From NCBI GenBank assembly GCA_900539725.1, contig UQDI01000009.1:1-64000 (forward strand): DNA of 64,000 bases, read 5' to 3'. Made by a program: the position numbers and the translations under genes. Shown here one piece after another: positions 42,190 to 49,697 of the stretch. Within the stretch, counting starts at the first letter, position 1. Each line of letters starts with the position of its first letter. The DNA comes from an uncultured Eubacteriales bacterium. GTDB lineage: Bacteria > Bacillota > Clostridia > Tissierellales > Peptoniphilaceae. The notes under the pieces are model-generated. The model searched no databases. It was not told the origin of the DNA and saw only the letters and a list, made by a program, of their open reading frames with translations.

Positions 42190-44024
42190 TGTTTAACTTT
42201 GAAGAAGAGATAAAGAAGCTGCCTAAAAACCCCGGCATTTACATTATGAAAAATGACAAGGGCGAGATTATTTATGTAGGCAAGGCGAAAAATTTATCTA
42301 ATAGAGTGAGGAGCTACTTTAGGAGTTCGACTAATCACTCTGAAAAAGTTAAGGCGATGGTAAAAAACATTGCCGAGTTTGAATATATAATTGTTGATAA
42401 TGAGGTTGAGGCTCTGATCCTAGAGTCCAACCTTATTAAGCGTTACGTTCCTAAGTACAATATAGTCCTTCGTGACGACAAAAGTTACCCATACATCAAG
42501 GTGACGACAAATGAAAAATATCCGCGCATATTAAAAACGCGTTTACTTAGAAAAGACGGAGCAAAATACTTTGGTCAGTATCCAAACGCAGCTAGCGTCA
42601 ACATTGCAATTGATATAATAAATAGAGAGCTTAAGCTTAGGGACTGTAATTTAAATATCGAGAAGGTCAAGGGCAAGATTAGGCCTTGCCTTAACTACTT
42701 CATCGGTAAGTGCATTGCGCCTTGCAGAGCCGAGGTTACAGAAGAGGAATACGCAGAGCTTGTTGATAGAGCGATGAGGATACTTCAAAATAAAGATAAA
42801 TCACTTTTGGAGAAATATAAGTCTAAGCTCGACGAAGCGGTTAAGAATCTTGAGTTCGAGAAGGCAGCCGAGTACTTAAACGTGGTCAATGCCTTTAACG
42901 ACATACACAAGGAGCAAAAAATTACTTCGCCCGACGCCATCAATAGAGACGTCCTTGCTTATGCAGAAGGCATCTCAGACGTTATACTTGAACTATTTAT
43001 CATACGTGATGGGAAAATCGTTGAGCGAAACTATTATCTATTCGAAAATGAAAAGAAGACCGAGATCAAAGACATATTCAAAGCCTTTATCTCGCAGCAT
43101 TATTCAGCCAACATCGATATGCCAAACGAAATCATTTCAGAAATCGATTTTCCTGATAGAGAGGAAATGATTGAGGCACTCTCAAAGATAGCAAATCACA
43201 AAGTCGATATACACGTGCCGCAAAGAGGCGAGAAGAGAGCCTTGGTGCTTATGGCGAAGAAAAACGCCATCGACATGGTTGAGAAACATGCCGATAGATA
43301 TATAAGGAAGAAAGCCTTAAAGGATATGGCGATGCAGCGCTTTAAGGATCTACTTTGGCTTGAAGACGTGCCAAATAGGCTTGAGTGCTACGATATATCC
43401 AATACCATGGGACAAAATTCAGTCGCGTCCATGGTTGTCTACGAGAACGGCGATATGCAAAGAAATGAGTACAGGCGCTTTAGGATCAAGACCATAGTTG
43501 GGCCAGACGACTACGGCTCGCTAAGAGAAGTACTTGAGAGACGCTTTATGAGAAGCATGAAGGACAAAGAAGGCTCATTCGCGGCGCTGCCAGACATCAT
43601 ACTTATAGACGGCGGTCTTGGTCAAGCATCGAGCGCGCAGATGGTTTTGGATAATCTTGGTATTGAGATACCGGTAGTCGGACTAAAAAAAGACGACCAT
43701 CACAGAACCGATTCGCTCGCTTATATGGGTGAGATCATTAAGCTTGATAAAAGCTCAGAACTATTCAAAATACTTACAAGGATACAAGACGAGGCACACA
43801 GATTTGCCATCACATATCATAGGTCCTTAAGAGAGAAAAACATCAATCAGTCGATACTCGATGAGATAGTCGGCATCGGTCCAAAAAAGAAGAAGATATT
43901 ATACGAAGCCTTTGACGATATAGATGCGATTAGGAGAGCAAGCCTTGAAAAGCTTGAATCAGTCAAGGGCATATCAAAGACAAACGCAAAAGATATATAT
44001 GAATTTTTTAGAAAAGATACTTAG
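42189..44024 (+). CDS. uvrC: Excinuclease ABC subunit C
   Basis: A 611-residue nucleotide-excision-repair nuclease that makes both incisions with UvrB. Domains in order: GIY-YIG (NPGIYIMKND...IIYVGKAKNL, residues 14-36), cysteine region (CLNYFIGKCIAPC), UvrB-interacting UVR motif (LEFEKAAEYLNVV), RNase H-like endonuclease (LECYDISNTMGQNSVASMVV; IDGGLGQ) and helix-hairpin-helix (IVGIGPKKKKILYEAF). The last 10-11 codons lie within a 53-bp direct repeat that also contains the terminator. Confidence 0.97.
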   Translation: MFNFEEEIKKLPKNPGIYIMKNDKGEIIYVGKAKNLSNRVRSYFRSSTNHSEKVKAMVKNIAEFEYIIVDNEVEALILESNLIKRYVPKYNIVLRDDKSYPYIKVTTNEKYPRILKTRLLRKDGAKYFGQYPNAASVNIAIDIINRELKLRDCNLNIEKVKGKIRPCLNYFIGKCIAPCRAEVTEEEYAELVDRAMRILQNKDKSLLEKYKSKLDEAVKNLEFEKAAEYLNVVNAFNDIHKEQKITSPDAINRDVLAYAEGISDVILELFIIRDGKIVERNYYLFENEKKTEIKDIFKAFISQHYSANIDMPNEIISEIDFPDREEMIEALSKIANHKVDIHVPQRGEKRALVLMAKKNAIDMVEKHADRYIRKKALKDMAMQRFKDLLWLEDVPNRLECYDISNTMGQNSVASMVVYENGDMQRNEYRRFRIKTIVGPDDYGSLREVLERRFMRSMKDKEGSFAALPDIILIDGGLGQASSAQMVLDNLGIEIPVVGLKKDDHHRTDSLAYMGEIIKLDKSSELFKILTRIQDEAHRFAITYHRSLREKNINQSILDEIVGIGPKKKKILYEAFDDIDAIRRASLEKLESVKGISKTNAKDIYEFFRKDT

Positions 44025-44045
44025 TTGATTTAAGTATCTTTTTTT
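43993..44045 (+). repeat. Direct repeat, copy 1 (uvrC 3' end plus terminator)
   Basis: This 53-bp stretch (from the AT run before GAATTTTTT to the end of the terminator T-run) recurs at 46607-46658 with one missing T and one T-to-A change. It includes the uvrC stop codon. It marks the left edge of the inserted segment 44046-46658. Confidence 0.85.
44012..44045 (+). terminator. Terminator of uvrC
   Basis: Stem AAAAGATACTTA (44012-44023) and TAAGTATCTTTT (44031-44042), followed by more T residues. The stop codon is within the stem. Confidence 0.85.
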
Positions 44046-44096
44046 ATTGAAGTGTCGCTTGAAATTAAAATGAAAAGTTAAAAAGTTAAAAATCTT

Positions 44097-44126
44097 AGTG
44101 CTAGTCTTATTGGATTAGCACTTTTT
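44097..44126 (+). terminator. Second terminator-like hairpin after uvrC
   Basis: Stem AGTGCTA (44097-44103) and TAGCACT (44116-44122) with five T residues. It has no gene directly upstream other than uvrC, so it may have been carried in with the inserted segment. Confidence 0.6.
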
Positions 44127-44170
44127 GTTTATGCAAATTCAAAGTTTATTTAATTATTTATATAAAGTGC

Positions 44171-44199
44171 TTGACAAATTAGTTAGCGAGTGCTAACAT
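44171..44199 (+). promoter_or_regulatory. Promoter with palindromic operator, start of the inserted genes
   Basis: A consensus TTGACA (44171-44176), 17-bp spacer and TAACAT (44194-44199). A perfect inverted repeat GTTAGC-GAGT-GCTAAC (44182-44197) lies in the spacer and overlaps the -10, a typical repressor operator position. The right half resembles half a CIRCE site but the left half is missing. Confidence 0.55.
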
Positions 44200-44265
44200 A
44201 GATTTATAATAAGATTATAAAGCTGGAATTAAAATTTTTAAATTGATACAACAAAGGGTCTTTTT

Positions 44266-44331
44266 ATGACTCACAAAGAAGCTATCTTGCTGGGACTTTC
44301 CGGCTCAACGCTTCTTATTGGAAGAAAATAA
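44266..44331 (+). CDS. Possible 21-residue peptide (leader or fragment)
   Basis: ATG at 44266 with an AAAGGG site 7 bp upstream opens a 21-codon frame (begins MTHKEAILLGL, ends IGRK). It lies between the palindromic promoter and the ATC-hydrolase-like gene. It could be a leader peptide, a remnant of a longer protein, or chance. Confidence 0.3.
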   Translation: MTHKEAILLGLSGSTLLIGRK

Positions 44332-44383
44332 AATAGTATATAAATTATTATAAAAATTTTAGAAAATTAATGAGGTATGCAAG

Positions 44384-45010
44384 ATGAAGTACAATGGTTT
44401 TTATTTTTGGTTATTTAAAAGACCGATGAAAAAAGTTCTTATAGAGAAGTATGATAAAGTATATGCTTCGGATATTATTAGAAAGAGCAAAATAATTTAT
44501 CGAAAATTAATAGAAGAAGCAGATGATATAGGCAATGACAATCCTATGGCATACAATGAGATGTTCGCCCTTGCCTTTGTTGCTCCTTATATAGCAAGTG
44601 AGAAAAATATTCCACCAGAAACCATTCAGGAAATGATGCGCCGATCTCTTTATTCTGTCAAATGGTATTTTTCCTTAATTAATCTAAATACTAAGAGAGG
44701 AAAAGAGGCCAATAAGAAAAATATTCTTAAGTATTACAAGTGGTATACAGAGGAAAAAGAAAAGCTATATCCTGCGTCATTTAAAGTTGATTTTGTGGGA
44801 GAACCTTATGAGGGTGCTTGTTATTATAGAATTACTCGTTGTCCTATTTGTGCTTACACAAAGAAGCTGGGGGTAGATGAATTAATGCCACTATTATGCG
44901 AACTTGATGAGCTTATGATAAGTCTTGAGCATGGAGTACTTCACAGAAAAGATACTATAGCAAATGGAGCAGATTGTTGCGATTATTTCATCACAGGCGA
45001 TAGAGAATAA
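44384..45010 (+). CDS. L-2-amino-thiazoline-4-carboxylic acid hydrolase-like protein
   Basis: A 208-residue protein of the ATC hydrolase family (PF14196 type). The C-terminal half has the characteristic cysteine pattern: ITRCPICAYTKKLG, LLCELDELM, and GADCCDYFI. True ATC hydrolase acts in bacterial conversion of thiazoline carboxylate to cysteine; most homologues are uncharacterised. First full gene of the segment inserted behind uvrC; a TGAGG site precedes the ATG. Confidence 0.75.
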   Translation: MKYNGFYFWLFKRPMKKVLIEKYDKVYASDIIRKSKIIYRKLIEEADDIGNDNPMAYNEMFALAFVAPYIASEKNIPPETIQEMMRRSLYSVKWYFSLINLNTKRGKEANKKNILKYYKWYTEEKEKLYPASFKVDFVGEPYEGACYYRITRCPICAYTKKLGVDELMPLLCELDELMISLEHGVLHRKDTIANGADCCDYFITGDRE

Positions 45011-45084
45011 AGCGAAGTTATTTGGATAAGTATTGGTGAAAACTTGTAAATTGTGATTAATTGATTTTAAAGGAGGGGAATAAA

Positions 45085-46023
45085 ATGAGTTTAACTTATA
45101 AAATTGCATCGACAATAGTAAGAATGCTAGGCGTCAAAAAAATGTTTTTAAAGGACAAAGAAGAGATGCTTGAGTATGCAAAGAAAGAAAATGCAAAAAT
45201 AGTATTTGATTTAGAAAAGGCAAAGGCAAGGGCTACGAGAAAAAAATATTATCTTTTTGATAGGGATGTTATGGGATACAGACTGATTTCATATCAAAAA
45301 AATCAAACGCCCGCCGACAGTGCAGTTCTTTATCTATTCGGAGGAGGAATGATTACACAACCGAATAAACTGGATTTTAAATTATCGGAAAGAATAATGG
45401 AACACAGCGGCAAAGATGTTTGGTTTTTATTCTATCCTCTTTGTTCAGAAGATGTAAAGATAGATAAGACATATGAAGTATCATTTGAAGCCTATAAGCT
45501 GATGACCGAAACTTATAAGGAGGAAAAAATAAGTGTACTTGGATTTTCATCAGGAGCTTGCTTGGCTCTTGGAATATTTTTGCGTAACAATGCATTGGGC
45601 AGACCTCTCAAAATGCCCGGCAAAATTATTTCAGTTTCACCCGGCGGTATACCCGATGTAAGGCTTGAAGAAAATAAAGATATTTGGGAAAGAGTAAATG
45701 CCCTAAATCATAAAGACATAATGATTGAGCCGACATATTTTAAAACAGCAAGGGAGATTTGCAAAGGAGATGAAGACTTACCTGAATATATCTTAGACGG
45801 AACAAAGGGAGATTTTACAGACTTTCCGAAAACATATTTTTATTTCGGAGAAAATGAATGCCTCTATGCCTTTGCGCAAACCTTTAAAAAAGCAATGGAA
45901 AAATACCACGTACCATACGAAATTATTGTCGGAAAAGGAATGTGCCACTGTTATCCATTGGTGAGATTTTTTAGAGAAGGAAGAGAAGCACAAGATGAAA
46001 TTATCGAATTGTTGAAGCAATAG
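45085..46023 (+). CDS. Alpha/beta hydrolase (hormone-sensitive-lipase-like)
   Basis: A 312-residue serine hydrolase fold. The oxyanion motif reads LFGGGM in place of HGGG, the nucleophile elbow is GFSSGA, the acid is in FYFGENE, and the histidine is in GMCHCYP, all in the expected order. Relatives act on acyl or acetyl esters. ATG at 45085 follows GGAGGGG; an in-frame start at 45061 would overlap the ribosome-binding site. Second gene of the inserted segment. Confidence 0.82.
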   Translation: MSLTYKIASTIVRMLGVKKMFLKDKEEMLEYAKKENAKIVFDLEKAKARATRKKYYLFDRDVMGYRLISYQKNQTPADSAVLYLFGGGMITQPNKLDFKLSERIMEHSGKDVWFLFYPLCSEDVKIDKTYEVSFEAYKLMTETYKEEKISVLGFSSGACLALGIFLRNNALGRPLKMPGKIISVSPGGIPDVRLEENKDIWERVNALNHKDIMIEPTYFKTAREICKGDEDLPEYILDGTKGDFTDFPKTYFYFGENECLYAFAQTFKKAMEKYHVPYEIIVGKGMCHCYPLVRFFREGREAQDEIIELLKQ

Positions 46024-46035
46024 CCAGGAGAAAAA

Positions 46036-46536
46036 ATGAAATCGAAAGAATTTAAAATGCCTTCATTTGGTGTTGGACCGATATATGTAATCACTTGTTT
46101 AATTCTTACAATATTAGGAACGTACCTTCATCTTAAAGGATACCTATATCAAGGCGAAATAAGTAAAGGGAAAATAATATTTATTATTATAGGAATATTC
46201 TTTATAATGCTCGGACTATATTTATGGATAGAAGCGGTTATAATTCAAAAAATAAATAAAAAAGTTAAAGAGAATAAATTAATCACGACGGGAGTATACA
46301 GCGTTGTAAGAAATCCCGTATATTCAGCATTTTTATTTATATTCACAGGTATTCTTTCATTTACATCAAATTATATTTTGTTAATATTGCCATTTGTTTT
46401 TTGGGCTTTTTTAACAATATTAATGAAAAACACAGAAGAAAAATGGTTAAAAAATGAATTTGGAAAAGAATATGAAGAATATTTAAAAGAAGTAAATAGA
46501 GTAATACCATGGCTTAGAAATAAAAAACGAGACTGA
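46036..46536 (+). CDS. Isoprenylcysteine carboxyl methyltransferase (ICMT/PEMT) family protein
   Basis: A 166-residue membrane protein with four or five hydrophobic segments. The SAM-binding family motif LITTGVYSVVRNPVYSAF, then NTEEKWLKNEFGKEYEEYLKEVNRVIPWL at the C-terminus, are typical. Bacterial members methylate lipids or small molecules; the substrate is unknown. AGGAG site 12 bp after the hydrolase stop, so the two are probably co-transcribed. Confidence 0.85.
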   Translation: MKSKEFKMPSFGVGPIYVITCLILTILGTYLHLKGYLYQGEISKGKIIFIIIGIFFIMLGLYLWIEAVIIQKINKKVKENKLITTGVYSVVRNPVYSAFLFIFTGILSFTSNYILLILPFVFWAFLTILMKNTEEKWLKNEFGKEYEEYLKEVNRVIPWLRNKKRD

Positions 46537-46606
46537 CAGGTTTTGGTAGTTTTAAATTTTGCCTATATACTTGATGATATGGTCGGTAGTGGTTCAAAAA
46601 TTAAAA
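46537..46606 (+). pseudogene. Short coding-like remnant before repeat copy 2
   Basis: An open frame without a start runs from about 46540 through copy 2 of the repeat (…DDMVGSGSKIKNIYEFLEKILS, stop at about 46640). The end is a frame-shifted version of the uvrC C-terminus. It looks like the scar of the original uvrC end joined to foreign sequence. Confidence 0.35.
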
Positions 46607-46658
46607 ATATATATGAATTTTTAGAAAAGATACTTAGTTGATTAAAGTATCTTTTTTT
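46607..46658 (+). repeat. Direct repeat, copy 2 (displaced uvrC 3' end plus terminator)
   Basis: A 52-bp copy of 43993-44045 (51 of 53 aligned positions identical), including a working terminator hairpin AAAAGATACTT/AAGTATCTTTT with seven T residues. It marks the right edge of the inserted segment. Confidence 0.85.
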
Positions 46659-46717
46659 GTAAATAATATTTAGATATGTGATATAATTTAATTAAGAATG
46701 ATAAAGGAGGATTAGAA

Positions 46718-47467
46718 ATGACAGTTGATGATATAAAACTTAGCTTAGATGAAGTAAAAGCTAATTTACCAACGATAGCCGAAGATGTCTTAGGCCTTTA
46801 CAATTTGCAATTCAGCTTTAATGAATTTTTTGACATACTTAGAGAATTTGGAGGCGCTTCTAGCGATTTTGAGATTAGTAATGTTGATTATAGACCGTAT
46901 TTAATAGCGATAAAAGATATATACATGAGATTTTTAATTTCTCAAGATGTTTATATAAAAGCAGACGCTGGAAGATTTTATGAGGTCAATAGAGATGAGA
47001 TACTTCAATTGACGTTTAAGCAATGGAGTGAAAATAAAGATAGGTATGAATTTGACTACGATAGAGATATTGTGAATATTTTTAATAGCATACTTAAAGT
47101 TGTTGATAAATATACCTATGGCATAGGCTTATCTGATCCTGAAATGTTTTATAATATATCTGAAGATAAAATTTTAAAAGAAATTCTCGAGATAATTGAC
47201 GACCCTTATAAAGATGAGCTCTTAGAAGCTAGGGCACCTGATAAAGATAAGTCTAGCTTTGAAGAAAGTGATTATGGTGCTCAGACCATTACAGAAGAGC
47301 CTGCCTATGAAGATAGAAATGATATAGATGAGCAATATGAAGAAGAGAGCGAGGCATCCATAGAGGAAGAAATTCAAGATGAAGAAGCAGATGACGGTCT
47401 GACTGATTTTTTTGAATTTAATTTTGATGCATATTTAGATAACTACGAAATAAAATCACGTGGCTAA
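46718..47467 (+). CDS. Unknown acidic protein upstream of the NERD gene
   Basis: A 249-residue protein I do not recognise. Residues 1-165 look globular and helical (LSFNEFFDILREFGG, DRDIVNIFNSILKVVDKYTYG). Residues 168-235 are highly acidic and disordered (repeated E and D), and the end is aromatic (LTDFFEFNFDAYLDNYEIKSRG), resembling an interaction tail. No signal peptide or membrane segment. It has an AAAGGAGG site, a TATAAT at 46682-46687, and lies 24 bp before the NERD gene, so the two are probably partners. Confidence 0.8.
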   Translation: MTVDDIKLSLDEVKANLPTIAEDVLGLYNLQFSFNEFFDILREFGGASSDFEISNVDYRPYLIAIKDIYMRFLISQDVYIKADAGRFYEVNRDEILQLTFKQWSENKDRYEFDYDRDIVNIFNSILKVVDKYTYGIGLSDPEMFYNISEDKILKEILEIIDDPYKDELLEARAPDKDKSSFEESDYGAQTITEEPAYEDRNDIDEQYEEESEASIEEEIQDEEADDGLTDFFEFNFDAYLDNYEIKSRG

Positions 47468-47491
47468 TAATATTTAGGAAAGGGGTTAATT

Positions 47492-49282
47492 ATGAGTATA
47501 TTTGATGACATTTTTTATGATGCTGCGAGAAACTTTACATATATGGCACTAGACAAAGGAGTTAAGGCGATTAAAAAAACTGGACAAGCAGTAAATAGAT
47601 TTATGCTTTCTGTAAACATCCTCACTGCTTTAAAACTAGGCGAGTATCCTTCTGCAAAAGTTGATAAAGTTACGTCTGATGGCTACAAGGAGTACTGTGC
47701 TTTAAGCGAAGATGACTTTGATGATATCATGTACAATTTATTAATGTTTGAACTAAAAAAAGCTAATGAATATAAAAAAGAGTTTGGAATTAACACATAT
47801 GATATAGAAATAGGAATAAAAGATATCTGCGACTTAGTATATGATTCACAGATATATAAGGCAGAAGAAAGTGAATTGTTCCAAGAACTATATTTAACAA
47901 ACGATGAATTTTTAGAGTATTATCACGGACATGCCTTTGGCGATTCATTAGATCTCATAAAATTGATTATTAAGAATGAAGCAAGTGCTTATATCGCAGC
48001 GACATCATTTTTGGAAACAAGCTTCCTGTTGACAAGATCAATACATGAAATCATTTACGCGCACTTAAAAGGCTTAGGATTTGGAAGGTCATACTACGAT
48101 TACCTTCAGTACAACTCCGTAAGCCTTGAGAATGTCTTAGCCACTGCGATTAAGTATATATTTTATGCCTATCCATATACCAATACCGATACAAGCGATG
48201 CAAATTATTTTTCGACAATTGAGAATAGATATTCAAAATATGATGATTATATAAAGAAACTTAGATCTAGCGAAAATCCAATTGAGCATATAATCGTTAA
48301 TCAAGACTTCACTTATGAAGAAATAGAGTCTGAAATAAGAACTTTTTATCTTGAGGGTAATGAGGATGCGCTTGAAGGTCTAAAGAATTTATATGATAAT
48401 TTTGCTATTTTAGGCAATAGATATTTATCTATATTAAAAAGCATTGTTGAAAATATAGAAACAAACAAGAACTTATATAAAGGTCTAGCTAGAGGCAAAA
48501 GCGGTGAAGACTTTACTTATGAATACTTAAGAAGCGTTTTGCCAAGAGATTGGGAGCTGCTTAGAAATGTAAACGTAGCTCATAATGGCCAGCAAAGAGA
48601 AAACGATTTAATTCTTATTAGCAATAAAGGTATATTTACCATAGAAGTTAAAAATTACATGGCTGGGTCCATCACAGTTAAAAACGATGGTAAAGTAATT
48701 CATAATATTGGTAATGGCGTAGCTGATGAGAGCCGCAGCGTTATCGAGCAATCAGAAAGTCATGTAGCTTTTATCACAAGATTTATGGAAGAAAATTCTA
48801 AAATAAATCACAAGAAATGGTATGAATTAGTTCATGGCACAGTTGTTATCTCAAACAACGAGATGGAAGTAGATAATCAATCGAGCTATCCGATATTTAG
48901 AGCTGCCTTATTAAGACAGTATATACTTAATAACTTTGATGATGTTTTTACAGATGAAGAAGTTCAAGAGCTTAAGGATTTGCTTTTATCACAATCAAAA
49001 GATGATGTTAAGCGCAAGTATTCATTCTTAAATCCTGAATTTATGAGTCAAGAAAGTCTTGCTTTAATCCAAAAAAATTATTCAGCTTTTATGAGTAATT
49101 ATTATCAATTGCTAGGAAGAATCGATGGCGTTATGAACTTAACTAACTCATTGACCTTAGTACCAAGGATAGATGACGAAGGAAAGCTTTCTTATCTGAT
49201 AACAACAAGTGATACTAGTCTTATGCTTTCAAATATAGATGAAGAGAATCGCGATTTTATAAAAAAACTATTAAATATTTAA
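47492..49282 (+). CDS. NERD (nuclease-related) domain protein with large N-terminal region
   Basis: A 596-residue protein. Residues 1-330 are of unknown type, mainly helical. A NERD domain follows at about 335-460: LARGKSGEDFTYEYL, ENDLILISNKGIFTIEVKNY and SRSVIEQSESHVAFI supply the acidic, D and E-X-K residues of a PD-(D/E)XK-like nuclease core. The C-terminal 130 residues are uncharacterised. NERD proteins are suspected DNA-processing or defence enzymes but few are studied. AAAGGGG site; it follows the acidic protein and ends in a terminator. Confidence 0.82.
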   Translation: MSIFDDIFYDAARNFTYMALDKGVKAIKKTGQAVNRFMLSVNILTALKLGEYPSAKVDKVTSDGYKEYCALSEDDFDDIMYNLLMFELKKANEYKKEFGINTYDIEIGIKDICDLVYDSQIYKAEESELFQELYLTNDEFLEYYHGHAFGDSLDLIKLIIKNEASAYIAATSFLETSFLLTRSIHEIIYAHLKGLGFGRSYYDYLQYNSVSLENVLATAIKYIFYAYPYTNTDTSDANYFSTIENRYSKYDDYIKKLRSSENPIEHIIVNQDFTYEEIESEIRTFYLEGNEDALEGLKNLYDNFAILGNRYLSILKSIVENIETNKNLYKGLARGKSGEDFTYEYLRSVLPRDWELLRNVNVAHNGQQRENDLILISNKGIFTIEVKNYMAGSITVKNDGKVIHNIGNGVADESRSVIEQSESHVAFITRFMEENSKINHKKWYELVHGTVVISNNEMEVDNQSSYPIFRAALLRQYILNNFDDVFTDEEVQELKDLLLSQSKDDVKRKYSFLNPEFMSQESLALIQKNYSAFMSNYYQLLGRIDGVMNLTNSLTLVPRIDDEGKLSYLITTSDTSLMLSNIDEENRDFIKKLLNI

Positions 49283-49292
49283 TCAAATCAAT

Positions 49293-49319
49293 TGACCTCA
49301 GCTTAGCTTGAGGTCTTTT
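49293..49319 (+). terminator. Terminator of the NERD operon
   Basis: Stem GACCTCA (49293-49299) and TGAGGTC (49308-49314), extended by GC/GC, with a T5 tail. Confidence 0.85.
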
Positions 49320-49336
49320 TAAATTACTTCACTCAT

Positions 49337-49598
49337 AGTACGTGCAAATCGAAATCTTTGATTTAATAAACGTTTTTAATAGCACTAGCAAAATTACTAG
49401 CCGAATGACGTGCGATTAACATGGCAAAAACATTAATTATGTGGCCCGCGTTTATCATAGCAAAGCTATTAGCCTAATGACGCGGGTTTAAAGAAGTGAT
49501 TTTACTTATCTAAGGCTCTGAGATGATAGTGGCAAGGCCATAAGCATGGCTATAAGTAAAAGCTATATGAGGCCACTTATGTATAAGTAAAACTTATA
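49337..49598. repeat. Hairpin-rich intergenic repeat tract upstream of nifJ
   Basis: No ORF is found here. Two related modules are visible: GCAC...CTAGCAAAATTACTAGCCGAATGAC...GTGC (49383-49412) and CCCGCG...ATAGCAAAGCTATTAGCCTAATGA...CGCGGG (49445-49486), each a stem closed by GC-rich ends with an inner stem. A third nested hairpin spans 49500-49595 (TTTTACTTAT with ATAAGTAAAA outside, GTGGC with GCCAC inside). It could be a dispersed repeat family or a structured RNA. Confidence 0.5.
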
Positions 49599-49599
49599 G

Positions 49600-49613
49600 G
49601 TGATTTAAATCAC
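49600..49613. promoter_or_regulatory. CRP/FNR-type palindrome upstream of nifJ
   Basis: The perfect 14-bp palindrome GTGATTTAAATCAC is centred at 49606.5, about 57 bp upstream of the predicted nifJ transcription start. It matches the half-site layout TGAT-N4-ATCA of FNR/CRP-family activators, and the position is close to that of a class I activator site. Confidence 0.5.
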
Positions 49614-49628
49614 ATTTATAAATTACCC

Positions 49629-49657
49629 TTGCAAATATTTGGCCTTTGTTATATAAT
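49629..49657 (+). promoter_or_regulatory. Promoter of nifJ
   Basis: TTGCAA (49629-49634), a 17-bp spacer and TATAAT (49652-49657). Transcription would start near 49664, 34 bp before the ATG. Confidence 0.75.
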
Positions 49658-49697
49658 TACATTTGTGAAAGATAATAATTTTATAGGAGGAATAAAA

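Larger units (their letters stand above)
44046..46658. mobile_element. Putative 2.6-kb insertion flanked by uvrC-end direct repeats
   Basis: The segment begins right after the intact uvrC end and finishes with a second, out-of-frame copy of that end. It carries three short genes (ATC-hydrolase-like, alpha/beta hydrolase, ICMT-like) unrelated to DNA repair, and by eye they look more AT-rich and differently biased than the flanks. No integrase, transposase or terminal inverted repeat is present. It may be the remnant of an element that integrates at the uvrC 3' end, or cargo of one whose recombinase acts in trans. Confidence 0.55.

Noticed and set aside
44182..44197. CIRCE heat-shock operator
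   Set aside because: Only the right half-site GAGTGCTAA is present. The left half TTAGCACTC at the required 9-bp distance is absent, so this is better read as a short 6-4-6 palindrome.
49629..49697. N-terminal extension of PFOR
   Set aside because: The extension overlaps a clear promoter, and the normal PFOR N-terminus begins at the ATG at 49698 after AGGAGG.
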